Positions 32,108 through 39,177 of a DNA stretch of 45,181 nucleotides are shown here, piece by piece; within the stretch, counting starts at the first letter, position 1, and each line of letters opens with the position of its first letter. The notes beneath the pieces were generated by a model. The model was not told the origin of the DNA, searched no databases, and saw only the letters and a list, made by a program, of their open reading frames with translations. Origin of the DNA: Hyphomicrobiales bacterium (GTDB lineage: Bacteria > Pseudomonadota > Alphaproteobacteria > Rhizobiales > Xanthobacteraceae). The stretch is from positions 1-45,181 of the forward strand of contig JAKFYI010000042.1 of NCBI GenBank assembly GCA_021730985.1, written 5' to 3'. A program made the translations under genes and the position numbers.

Positions 32108-33436
32108 TCAAGTGGGCTTCCGCACGCTCTTCAGGTAAGCCTCGGGTTGGCTAGAATCGAACGGTTTTCCAAGAATCGTCTCGGTACGGAAGCCACCCTG
32201 TGGAGGAGTGACGCCCTGCTCCTGCATGATCTTCGAGGCGTCTGTAGCCAGCATCACCTGCTCGGCGAGCTTCTTGTAATCGATGTCTTCCTTGAGCATG
32301 TTCCAGCGTCGCAATTGCACCATCAGCCAGACCGCAGCAGAGTAGTGCGGGAACGGCTGGTAATCGACGCGCGCAGGTTCGTTTTTGATTGCGCCAAGGC
32401 CATCTGCGTAGCGGCCTGTGATGACCTGCTCGACAACGACCTCGGGCGCATTGAGATATTGCGGCTGTGCCAGTACTTTCGCCATCTCGCCTCGATTTTC
32501 TTTTTTCGCGACGAACAGGCTAGCGGCAATAATCGCGCGGTAGAAAGCCATAAAGGTGTTCGGATTTTGCTTGATCCAGCTCTCTGCCGCCGTGACCGAG
32601 CAACACGGGTGGCCATCCCAGATTTCTTTTGAAATGAGGTGGATGAAGCCTGCGCCTTCGAACACGGCGCGCTGGCCGCCCGGCTCTCCGCCGAAGAACC
32701 CGTCGATGCTGCCGACCCGCAAGCTGGAAACATACTCGGTCGGCGGGACGACGCGATACTTCACGTCCGTGTCAGGATCGAGCCCGGCGGTTGCAAGATA
32801 ATTGCGAAGCTGCATCGTCTGGTGGCTCTGCTCGAACGGAACAGCGAAAGTAAAGCCTTTCCAGTTTTTAGGATCGCGGTTGTCTTTGTGCTTGTGCGCA
32901 AGCACGAGGGAATTGCCGTTTTGGTTGAGGATCGTGAGCACTTTGATCGACTGTGTATTGCCGCCAAGACCCGCACTCATTGTGAGCGCTACCGGCATCA
33001 CCTGCTGCGACACGTCAAGCTCACCGTTAATCATCTTGTCGCGTATTAGCGCGATGCCTGCGATCTTTTGCAGCGCGACTTCGAGTCCTTCTTTGGAATA
33101 GGAGCCGAGTTTCTCGCCGTAAATGAGCGGCGCCGCGCAGGTGATCGGAAGGAACCCGACATTGAGCTTGGTTTTCTCGAGCGGCTTGCGCTCTTGGGCA
33201 ATGGCCCTGAGCGTATCGACAGGGACAATGCTCGCGAGCGCACCGAGGAGGACCGACGCGCCGACCGTTTTTAGCAGGGTCCGACGCAGCACCGGATCGG
33301 GAAACAACCCATGCACGAGAGCCGTATCAATCTGGTTCGATACAACGGCTTCGGCGGAAAAACCTAGCTCGGTATTATTCTGACCGCACTGACAGATACC
33401 GCCGACGAACAAATGAAGATGGGATTTATCAAGCAC
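32108..33436 (-). CDS. NitT/TauT-family ABC substrate-binding protein (NrtA/CmpA-like), Tat-exported
   Basis: A 442-residue binding protein. I chose the GTG at 33436 because AAGGGGG lies nine bases before it; an ATG at 33472 would add twelve residues with no ribosome site. The N-terminus is unusual: about 50 residues with a CxC pair (HLFVGGICQCGQ, Cys15 and Cys17) before a twin-arginine signal (RRTLLKTVGASVLLGALASIVP, Arg51-Arg52). The mature domain has KLNVGFLPITCAAPLIYGEKLG and IGIALIRDK-like lobes of the NrtA/CmpA group, which bind oxyanions, bicarbonate or other small ligands. It heads the operon with permease, ATPase and malonyl-CoA decarboxylase, and is divergent from a LysR gene. Confidence 0.9.
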   Translation of the reverse strand: MLDKSHLHLFVGGICQCGQNNTELGFSAEAVVSNQIDTALVHGLFPDPVLRRTLLKTVGASVLLGALASIVPVDTLRAIAQERKPLEKTKLNVGFLPITCAAPLIYGEKLGSYSKEGLEVALQKIAGIALIRDKMINGELDVSQQVMPVALTMSAGLGGNTQSIKVLTILNQNGNSLVLAHKHKDNRDPKNWKGFTFAVPFEQSHQTMQLRNYLATAGLDPDTDVKYRVVPPTEYVSSLRVGSIDGFFGGEPGGQRAVFEGAGFIHLISKEIWDGHPCCSVTAAESWIKQNPNTFMAFYRAIIAASLFVAKKENRGEMAKVLAQPQYLNAPEVVVEQVITGRYADGLGAIKNEPARVDYQPFPHYSAAVWLMVQLRRWNMLKEDIDYKKLAEQVMLATDASKIMQEQGVTPPQGGFRTETILGKPFDSSQPEAYLKSVRKPT

Positions 33437-33565
33437 GGTGGTGTTCCCCCTTGTTTGCACAGCTACCGGCATGAAAAGCTAACGGGCTGGAAGCCAAGCT
33501 ACCAGCGCCCAAAGCTGCAAATCCGCTTGCAAAAATCCAAGCAGCCGAGTGCCGCATTATGATGC

Positions 33566-33576
33566 GTGCAGTGCAC
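33566..33576. promoter_or_regulatory. Candidate LysR site between divergent ABC and LysR genes
   Basis: GTGCA-G-TGCAC is a perfect dyad 50-60 bases before the LysR start at 33626, and it fits a T-N11-A box (33563-33575). LysR regulators commonly bind in such divergent spaces and control both directions. The rest of the 189-base gap shows no further structure. Confidence 0.4.
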
Positions 33577-33625
33577 CATAGGTGAGCAGATAGACGAAAC
33601 GTCGGAGCGGGGTAAACTTGCCCAG

Positions 33626-34516
33626 ATGTTCAACTGGAACGATTTAGTCTTTTTCTTGGAGTTGGCCCGACAGGGCCGGCTAATGCCCGCCGCTCGGCGG
33701 CTCAAGGTCGATCACACCACCGTCAGCCGCCGCATTTCGGAGCTTGAGAAGGATCTCACGGTCAAGCTGTTTGAACGCAAACCGGATGGCTTTGTCCTGA
33801 CGGAGGATGGTCACAAACTACTGGCCATCGCCGAGCGCATGGAGACGCAGAGCCACTCGGTGACCGAGACAATATCCTCGAACTCAACCGAACTGTCAGG
33901 ACGCGTGCGCCTCTCCACGATGGAAGGCATCGCTGCCTATTACTTGACGGAGCGCTTAGTAGATTTCAATGCATCATATCCAAAGATAGTGGTGGAACTG
34001 GTCACCGAACGGCACCTAATCAATCTCTCCAAACGCGAAGCCGATATCTCGATAAGTTTCGTACCCCCAATGGGTCCGCGCCTCGACGTGCGCAAAGCGG
34101 GGGTATTCAAGCTCGGTCTTTATTCATCCGAATCCTATCTGCAGAAGCGGAGTAGGCCTGAGACTGTCCAACACCTGCAACAGCATGACTTTGTCGATTA
34201 CGTCTCCGATTTAATTATGATCGACAAGGTGCACTGGCTGCTGGATGTGATCGAGCCGGAGCATGTGGTATTTCGCAGCAGCAGTATGGCGGCTCAGCAA
34301 AATTCACTAGCGGCCGGGCGCGGCATCGGACTGCTTCCGTTCTTTTCGGCGAAGACCGACAAGCGTTTGGTTCGAGTCCTTCCAGAGGTTGCCGTGGAGC
34401 GCGACCTTTTCATCGCCGTGCATGAAGACATCCAATTTATGGGGCGGATGCGGGCGGTAACGAAGTTTCTGTTCAGCCTGTTCGAAAAGGACGCTGCTTA
34501 TCTCAACAATGGCTGA
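33626..34516 (+). CDS. LysR-family transcriptional regulator
   Basis: A 296-residue LysR protein. The start at 33626 (MFNWNDLVFFLELARQGRL) begins exactly at the winged helix-turn-helix, whose recognition helix is visible in AARRLKVDHTTVSRRISELE. The rest is the effector-binding domain (SGRVRLSTMEGIAAYYL, EADISISFVPP, AAGRGIGLLPFF), with the NWDDLRFFL-type N-terminus of the group that often regulates neighbouring genes. Only weak ribosome-site sequence precedes the start. It is divergent from the NitT/TauT-malonyl-CoA decarboxylase operon and followed on its own strand by the molybdoenzyme, nitrilase and GST genes; it probably controls one or both. Confidence 0.92.
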   Translation: MFNWNDLVFFLELARQGRLMPAARRLKVDHTTVSRRISELEKDLTVKLFERKPDGFVLTEDGHKLLAIAERMETQSHSVTETISSNSTELSGRVRLSTMEGIAAYYLTERLVDFNASYPKIVVELVTERHLINLSKREADISISFVPPMGPRLDVRKAGVFKLGLYSSESYLQKRSRPETVQHLQQHDFVDYVSDLIMIDKVHWLLDVIEPEHVVFRSSSMAAQQNSLAAGRGIGLLPFFSAKTDKRLVRVLPEVAVERDLFIAVHEDIQFMGRMRAVTKFLFSLFEKDAAYLNNG

Positions 34517-34563
34517 CACACCGGTTTTTTGCAGCCAGCCTTGCGGAATTTCCTAGGCGCGGC

Positions 34564-35604
34564 GTGGGCGGATTAAGGCTAACTTGGCATGCAAGCGAGG
34601 CAGGCGTGCAGCGACCTAAACTCGACCCGGCCGGATTTCACGCGAAAATCCCACTCCTGCCCCACCAGCTAACGCAGGACGTGACGCCGCGCGAAGACGT
34701 CATAGTGCTGTGTCATCTCGGCGTGCCGCGCATCGATGCTACATCCTGGGAAATGTCGATCGATGGCTTGGTTGCGAAACCTGCGCGGCTGCGTTTGCAA
34801 GACTTGCAGCGATTTCCTCAACGCCATGTCCAGACCATCCACCAATGCGCCGGAAGTCCGCTGGCGCCGCAGGATCCCAAACGCCGAATTGTGAATGTGC
34901 GATGGAGCGGCGTGCGGGTCCGTGACATCCTTGCAGCCTGCGGAGTACACCCAGAGGCTCGGTATTTGTGGTCACACGGCGCCGATTATGGAGAGTTCGC
35001 GAGCGTTGCGGTGGAGTGCTATACGAAGGACCTTCCGCTCACGCGTCTTTCGGAAGACGTGTTGATTGCAACGGAATTGAATGACGAACCGCTTCGCGCC
35101 GAAAATGGCTTTCCCGCCCGACTGGTAGTGCCGGGTTTTTACGGCACAAACAGTGTCAAATGGCTGACCGGCATGACGTTGGCGGGTCGCCGCGCTGATA
35201 GTCCGTTCACAACGCGCTGGTATAACGATGCAGTGCTTGACCGCGAAGGCCGCGCCACCGGGCAGACGGTGCCGGTCTGGGCTATAGCTCCCGAATCCGC
35301 AATCGTCGCACCTGCGCCGGACGTGTTCCTCAGCCTCGGCCAGGAGTGTCTGATTTGGGGCCGGGCATGGGCGGATGGTGGCATCAGCCGTGTCAGGGTC
35401 AGTGTCGATGACGGAACAACTTGGCGCGAAGCCAAACTGCAGGGACCCGTCGAGCGGTCATGGCAGCGGTTTTCGTTGCCGTGGACACCTGATCGGCCCG
35501 GGCGAATAAGCATTGGCGCACTTGCCACCAGCCGAGATGGAAGTGAGCAGCCTTTGTCGGGCTTTCGGAACGCCATGCATAGCGTTGCCGTGACGGTAGC
35601 GTGA
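34564..35604 (+). CDS. Sulfite oxidase-like molybdopterin-dependent oxidoreductase
   Basis: A 346-residue protein of the sulfite oxidase / SorA / YedY superfamily. The molybdenum-ligating cysteine lies in TIHQCAGSPLAPQDPKR (Cys95). Downstream are WSGVRVRDILAACGV, the GADYGEFASVAVECYTKDLPL segment, RLVVPGFYGTNSVKWLTGM and the C-terminal dimerisation domain (WADGGISRVRVSVDDGTTWREAKL). No signal peptide or haem domain is visible, unlike most bacterial sulfite dehydrogenases, so it may be cytoplasmic. The GTG at 34564 is the only convenient start, and the ribosome site is poor, so the N-terminus is uncertain. The substrate may be sulfite or another small compound. Confidence 0.85.
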   Translation: MGGLRLTWHASEAGVQRPKLDPAGFHAKIPLLPHQLTQDVTPREDVIVLCHLGVPRIDATSWEMSIDGLVAKPARLRLQDLQRFPQRHVQTIHQCAGSPLAPQDPKRRIVNVRWSGVRVRDILAACGVHPEARYLWSHGADYGEFASVAVECYTKDLPLTRLSEDVLIATELNDEPLRAENGFPARLVVPGFYGTNSVKWLTGMTLAGRRADSPFTTRWYNDAVLDREGRATGQTVPVWAIAPESAIVAPAPDVFLSLGQECLIWGRAWADGGISRVRVSVDDGTTWREAKLQGPVERSWQRFSLPWTPDRPGRISIGALATSRDGSEQPLSGFRNAMHSVAVTVA

Positions 35605-35700
35605 TGAAGCAGCGTCCTTTTGCAACGTGCTTTGCATTTTTCTAGCGTTCCCAGGTACGGACCACCTCCCCACAATAGGCCATTCACAACGGGGCAAGTA

Positions 35701-36780
35701 ATGCCACAGGGACACTATCCACGTTTTAAGGCCGCTGCCTGTCACGCCGCATCCGTCTTCCTCAACACACCAAAGACAGTCGATAAGCTGTGTGACTGGA
35801 TTGCGGAGGCCGCGCGCAACGGCGCGAGCCTCGTTGTCTTCCCGGAATCATTCGTCGCTGGATTCCCGGTGTGGGCGGCTGTCCAATCGCCGATCCTATC
35901 GCATGACTTCTTCAAACTGCTGGCGTCACAGGCGACGCGCCTCGAAAGCCCGGCGATGTCGAAAATCCAGATGACTGCGAAGTCGCACGGCGTTTTGGTG
36001 TCCGTAGGATTCACTGAAGGTACGGAAACGAGCGTGGGCTGCCTTTGGAACAGCAACGTTCTTATTGGTTCCGACGGCGCGATTCTCAACCATCACCGCA
36101 AGCTTATGCCTACTTTTTACGAGAAGCTTGTATGGGCGAGCGGTGACGGACGCGGCCTGCGCGTGGTGGAAACTGAAGTCGGTCGCTTAGGCATGTTGAT
36201 TTGCGGAGAGAATACAAACCCTTTGGCGCGGTATGCGCTGATGGCGCAAGGCGAACAGGTTCACATGTCGTCCTATCCGCCGGTCTGGCCAACGCGGCCG
36301 GTGACCGAAAAGGGCGGCTACGATCTGCGCCGGGCTATTGAAATACGCGCGGGCGCGCATGCCTTCGAAGCCAAGGTATTCAACATCGTCGCTTCCGGCG
36401 CCATTGATCTTTCGATGCGTGACGCACTCGCGAGCCTAGACAAGCAGGCAATGGAAACGATTGAGAAGTCGCCACGCCCTGTGTCGATGGTACTTGATCC
36501 GACTGGAGCAATCGTCAGCGACGTGCTGTCCGAGAACGAGGGCATTGTCTATGCCGACATTGATGTGGCGGAGTGCGTCGAGCCCAAGCAGTTTCACGAC
36601 GTCGTCGGCTACTACAATCGCTACGACATCTTTGATCTGAGCATCGACCGCTCTCCGCGTGATCCCGCTGCCTTCATCGATCACGCAGTCGGGCGGAACG
36701 ATGCATCACCGAGTCCGCTTCAGATCAAAAAGGCGAAGAACGGCGGAACGCTCCCCGTCCTCGACCACAAGGCTGATTAG
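35701..36780 (+). CDS. Nitrilase (carbon-nitrogen hydrolase, branch 1)
   Basis: A 359-residue nitrilase that would convert a nitrile to the carboxylic acid and ammonia. The catalytic triad is visible: Glu49 in LVVFPESFV, Lys134 in HHRKLMPTFYEK, and Cys168 in GMLICGENTNPLARYALM. The sequence around the cysteine reads C-G-E-N where most plant and bacterial nitrilases have C-W-E-N. Further family blocks are PVWAAVQSP and EIRAGAHAFEAKVFNIVASG. Length is typical and the ATG at 35701 follows GGGGCAAGTA. It lies 96 bases after the molybdoenzyme gene. The substrate is unknown; both aliphatic and arylaceto-nitrilases share these blocks. Confidence 0.92.
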   Translation: MPQGHYPRFKAAACHAASVFLNTPKTVDKLCDWIAEAARNGASLVVFPESFVAGFPVWAAVQSPILSHDFFKLLASQATRLESPAMSKIQMTAKSHGVLVSVGFTEGTETSVGCLWNSNVLIGSDGAILNHHRKLMPTFYEKLVWASGDGRGLRVVETEVGRLGMLICGENTNPLARYALMAQGEQVHMSSYPPVWPTRPVTEKGGYDLRRAIEIRAGAHAFEAKVFNIVASGAIDLSMRDALASLDKQAMETIEKSPRPVSMVLDPTGAIVSDVLSENEGIVYADIDVAECVEPKQFHDVVGYYNRYDIFDLSIDRSPRDPAAFIDHAVGRNDASPSPLQIKKAKNGGTLPVLDHKAD

Positions 36781-36922
36781 TCTCTAGTGGCCCTTCCACA
36801 CGGGGTCGTTTGAGCTCTGGCGAACACCAACCAACGAGTGCGGCCAGGTCACGTTGGCATCTGCGAAGATCTGCGGCGCCGTGGTTTCAGATGACGTCTA
36901 TGAACAAGAAGGGGTGAAACTC

Positions 36923-37684
36923 ATGGCCTTCCTGCTCTACAACTCCCCTCAATCGACCTGCAGTCAGCGGGTTCGCTTCGTCCTCAACGCCAAGGCACAA
37001 TCATTCGACGAGATAAAGCTAGATTTACTGGCAGGTGATCAGCTCAAGCCGGAATATCTTGCACTTAACCCCAATGGCGTGGTGCCGACTCTTAACCATG
37101 ACGGTAACATCGTAACGGATTCATCCGTCATCATCGAATATCTCGACGAGGTAGTGCCGCAGACTTCAGATTTAACTCCTCGCGATCCAGTCAAGCGCGC
37201 AGCAATGCGTTCGCTAATGCGCTTTATCGACGAGATGCCGGCTGCTGCGGTGAGAATACCGACATTCAATCTTGCCTTTCTGCCGCACTTTGCCGCCATG
37301 AGCGAGCATGAATTCATCGCATTCGCGGAGAGCAAGCCACTGCGTAAGGAGTTCATGATGGCTATGGGCCGCACTGGCTTTCCACGGAAGGAGATGGATA
37401 GTTCGCTCGAACGATTGCGCCGGACATACGTGCGCATGAATTTATCGATTACTGACAGCGGCGGGCCTTGGCTGTTTGGCAAGGACATCACGCTCGCCGA
37501 TGTGTCGGTGATGCCCGCGCTCGTACGCATGGCGGACCTGGGTCGAGAGGACGACTGGAGTGATCTGCCGTCCGTCGCCAAATGGTACGAATCGATCCGG
37601 CAGCATGCGGCGTTCGCACCTACATACTATCCAGGCTCATTGCTAACGGAGCGCTTCGCTCATTTGAGGACCAAGGTATTGTAA
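36923..37684 (+). CDS. Glutathione S-transferase family protein
   Basis: A 253-residue GST. The thioredoxin-like N-terminal domain starts AFLLYNSPQSTCSQRVRF, with Ser11/Cys13 in the position of the catalytic residue of Ser/Cys-type GSTs, and continues to LNPNGVVPTLNHDGNIVTDSSVIIEYLDE (cis-proline and glutathione-binding ESxx-like DSS). The all-helical C-terminal domain ends LFGKDITLADVSVMPALVRM. The ATG at 36923 has AAGGGG 11 bases upstream. It is slightly longer than typical GSTs (200-230). It may be a detoxifying or maleylacetoacetate-isomerase-like enzyme; the gap to the nitrilase gene is 142 bases. Confidence 0.9.
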   Translation: MAFLLYNSPQSTCSQRVRFVLNAKAQSFDEIKLDLLAGDQLKPEYLALNPNGVVPTLNHDGNIVTDSSVIIEYLDEVVPQTSDLTPRDPVKRAAMRSLMRFIDEMPAAAVRIPTFNLAFLPHFAAMSEHEFIAFAESKPLRKEFMMAMGRTGFPRKEMDSSLERLRRTYVRMNLSITDSGGPWLFGKDITLADVSVMPALVRMADLGREDDWSDLPSVAKWYESIRQHAAFAPTYYPGSLLTERFAHLRTKVL

Positions 37685-37947
37685 GATCGAAGCAACTGAT
37701 AAGGTTTGTCATCTTTCCCTGCCAGTCAGCACTGCCAGCCCGGTCATTCAGTCGATGATCGAACCAGTCTCCACTTTTTGACTCCGCAAAACCGCCATTT
37801 CCTAGGAAAGCGCGAGAGACTTTCCGGCGAAACTGGGAGTTTTGGTTCGAGACCTGGGGCCTCAGAGACCGACGGATGCGCAAAACGTCGCGTATTTGCC
37901 GGCCTTCTAGCGCGTTGTGGCGCGAAAAATACAGAGACCGGACTGGT

Positions 37948-38022
37948 TGGCTGGGGCGCCTGGATTCGAACCAGGGGATGGCGGAATCAAAATCCGCTGC
38001 CTTACCACTTGGCTACGCCCCA
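37948..38022 (-). tRNA. tRNA-Gln (anticodon UUG)
   Basis: On the minus strand, a 75-base cloverleaf folds completely: acceptor stem TGGGGCG/CGCCCCA, D arm AAGTGGTAA with GCC/GGC stem, anticodon stem GCGGA/TCCGC around loop TTTTGAT (anticodon TTG, glutamine), T arm CCTGG-TTCGAAT-CCAGG, discriminator G and encoded CCA (37948-37950 end). A promoter with -35 TTGATC and -10 TATATG is upstream. Its 3' end points toward the GST gene and the accessory region. Confidence 0.97.
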
Positions 38023-38048
38023 ACTCTCGCGCTCGTGAGCGAGGCGAC

Positions 38049-38077
38049 CATATAACGACGCCCCGGGCATCGATCAA
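38049..38077 (-). promoter_or_regulatory. Promoter of tRNA-Gln
   Basis: Minus-strand TTGATC (38077-38072) and TATATG (38054-38049) are separated by exactly 17 bases, and the -10 box is 27 bases before the tRNA 5' end. This fits a sigma-70-type promoter for the tRNA gene. Confidence 0.6.
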
Positions 38078-38108
38078 CGGACCTCGCCCGGCGAGCCCGG
38101 CACCCCGG

Positions 38109-38136
38109 TTGACGCCGCGCGTGCCCGCTCTAGGCT
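38109..38136 (+). promoter_or_regulatory. Possible promoter of the Bug / acyl-CoA dehydrogenase operon
   Basis: TTGACG (38109-38114) and TAGGCT (38131-38136) are 16 bases apart, and the start codon is at 38212. The -35 box is near-consensus, while the -10 box is weak. It is the only pair found in the short space between the tRNA and the operon. Confidence 0.4.
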
Positions 38137-38211
38137 CATGTCCATAACATGCACGCGGCTGGCCGGCAGGGCCCCTTCCCGCTGATGCACAGCCGCAGCC
38201 TGGGGGAAACC

Positions 38212-39174
38212 ATGCTGCTCAGGATCGGTCTGCTGCTCGCCTCTTTAGTGCTGTCCGGGTCTGCTTTCGCGCAATCGTCCCAGAAGACCCTGCAGATCAT
38301 CGTGCCGTTTCCGCCCGCCGGTTCCGCCGACGGCATCGCCCGCATCATCGGACTGGAGCTCGGCGAACGGCTCGGACGCCAGGTCGTGGTCGAAAACAAG
38401 CCCGGCGCCGGAGGCGCGCTCGGCCTGCAACTGCTGTCGAAAGCGCCGCCCGACGGCGACACCCTGTCGATCGGCGCGACCGGCGCGCTGGTGATCAACC
38501 CGCATGTGCCGGGCTCAAGCGGGTTCGATCCCCTTAAGGAGGTCACACCGGTCGCCAAGCTGATCGACATCCCGATCGTCCTGGTGAGTAATGCCAAGAC
38601 CGGGCCGAAGACCGTCAAGGAAATGATCGAGCGTACGAAGTCCACGCCCGGCGGCCTGAGCTTCGGCACCACGGGCGCGAACTCCAGCCAGCATCTCGCG
38701 ATCGAACTCCTGAAAAAAGTCACCGGCGCCAATCTGGTCCATGTGCCCTACCGCGGCAGCGCGCCCGCCGCGATGGCGGTGATCGGCGACCAGATCCCGC
38801 TCGCCTCGGTCGATCTCACCTCGGGACACCCCCACATCAAGGCCGGCACGCTGGTCTCCCTTGGGGTCACGAGTTTGCAACGCGCCAAGACCGCGCCCGA
38901 CATGCCGACCATCGCCGAAGGCGGCGTTCCGGGCTTCGACGGCTCGTCCGGCTTCATCGGGATTTTTGCCCCGCCCGGAACGCCGGCGGCGAAGGTGCGG
39001 CAATTGTCGTCCGAGATCGCCGCTATCCTGGCCAAGCCCGCGGTGCAGGCCAAGATCGATCTGCTGTCGGTCGAACCGGCCTACGCGAACGAAGAAGCGT
39101 TCGGAAAGCTGCTGGCGGCTGAATCGGCCAAGTGGAAAGAGCTGTTCAAGACCCTGCCGGTCGCGGCAAACTGA
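38212..39174 (+). CDS. Bug/TctC-family periplasmic binding protein
   Basis: A 320-residue orphan binding protein. The ATG at 38212 follows TGGGGGAAACC, and the leader LLRIGLLLASLVLSGSAFA|Q gives a clear signal peptide cleaved after residue 20. The mature protein has LQIIVPFPPAGSADGIARI, VVENKPGAGGALGLQL, the SSQHLAIELLKK helix and HVPYRGSAPAAMA. A longer frame (from 38149) would break the signal peptide. The next gene starts three bases after its stop and encodes an acyl-CoA dehydrogenase, so the ligand is probably a carboxylic acid that is metabolised as a CoA ester. Confidence 0.94.
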   Translation: MLLRIGLLLASLVLSGSAFAQSSQKTLQIIVPFPPAGSADGIARIIGLELGERLGRQVVVENKPGAGGALGLQLLSKAPPDGDTLSIGATGALVINPHVPGSSGFDPLKEVTPVAKLIDIPIVLVSNAKTGPKTVKEMIERTKSTPGGLSFGTTGANSSQHLAIELLKKVTGANLVHVPYRGSAPAAMAVIGDQIPLASVDLTSGHPHIKAGTLVSLGVTSLQRAKTAPDMPTIAEGGVPGFDGSSGFIGIFAPPGTPAAKVRQLSSEIAAILAKPAVQAKIDLLSVEPAYANEEAFGKLLAAESAKWKELFKTLPVAAN

Positions 39175-39177
39175 ACC

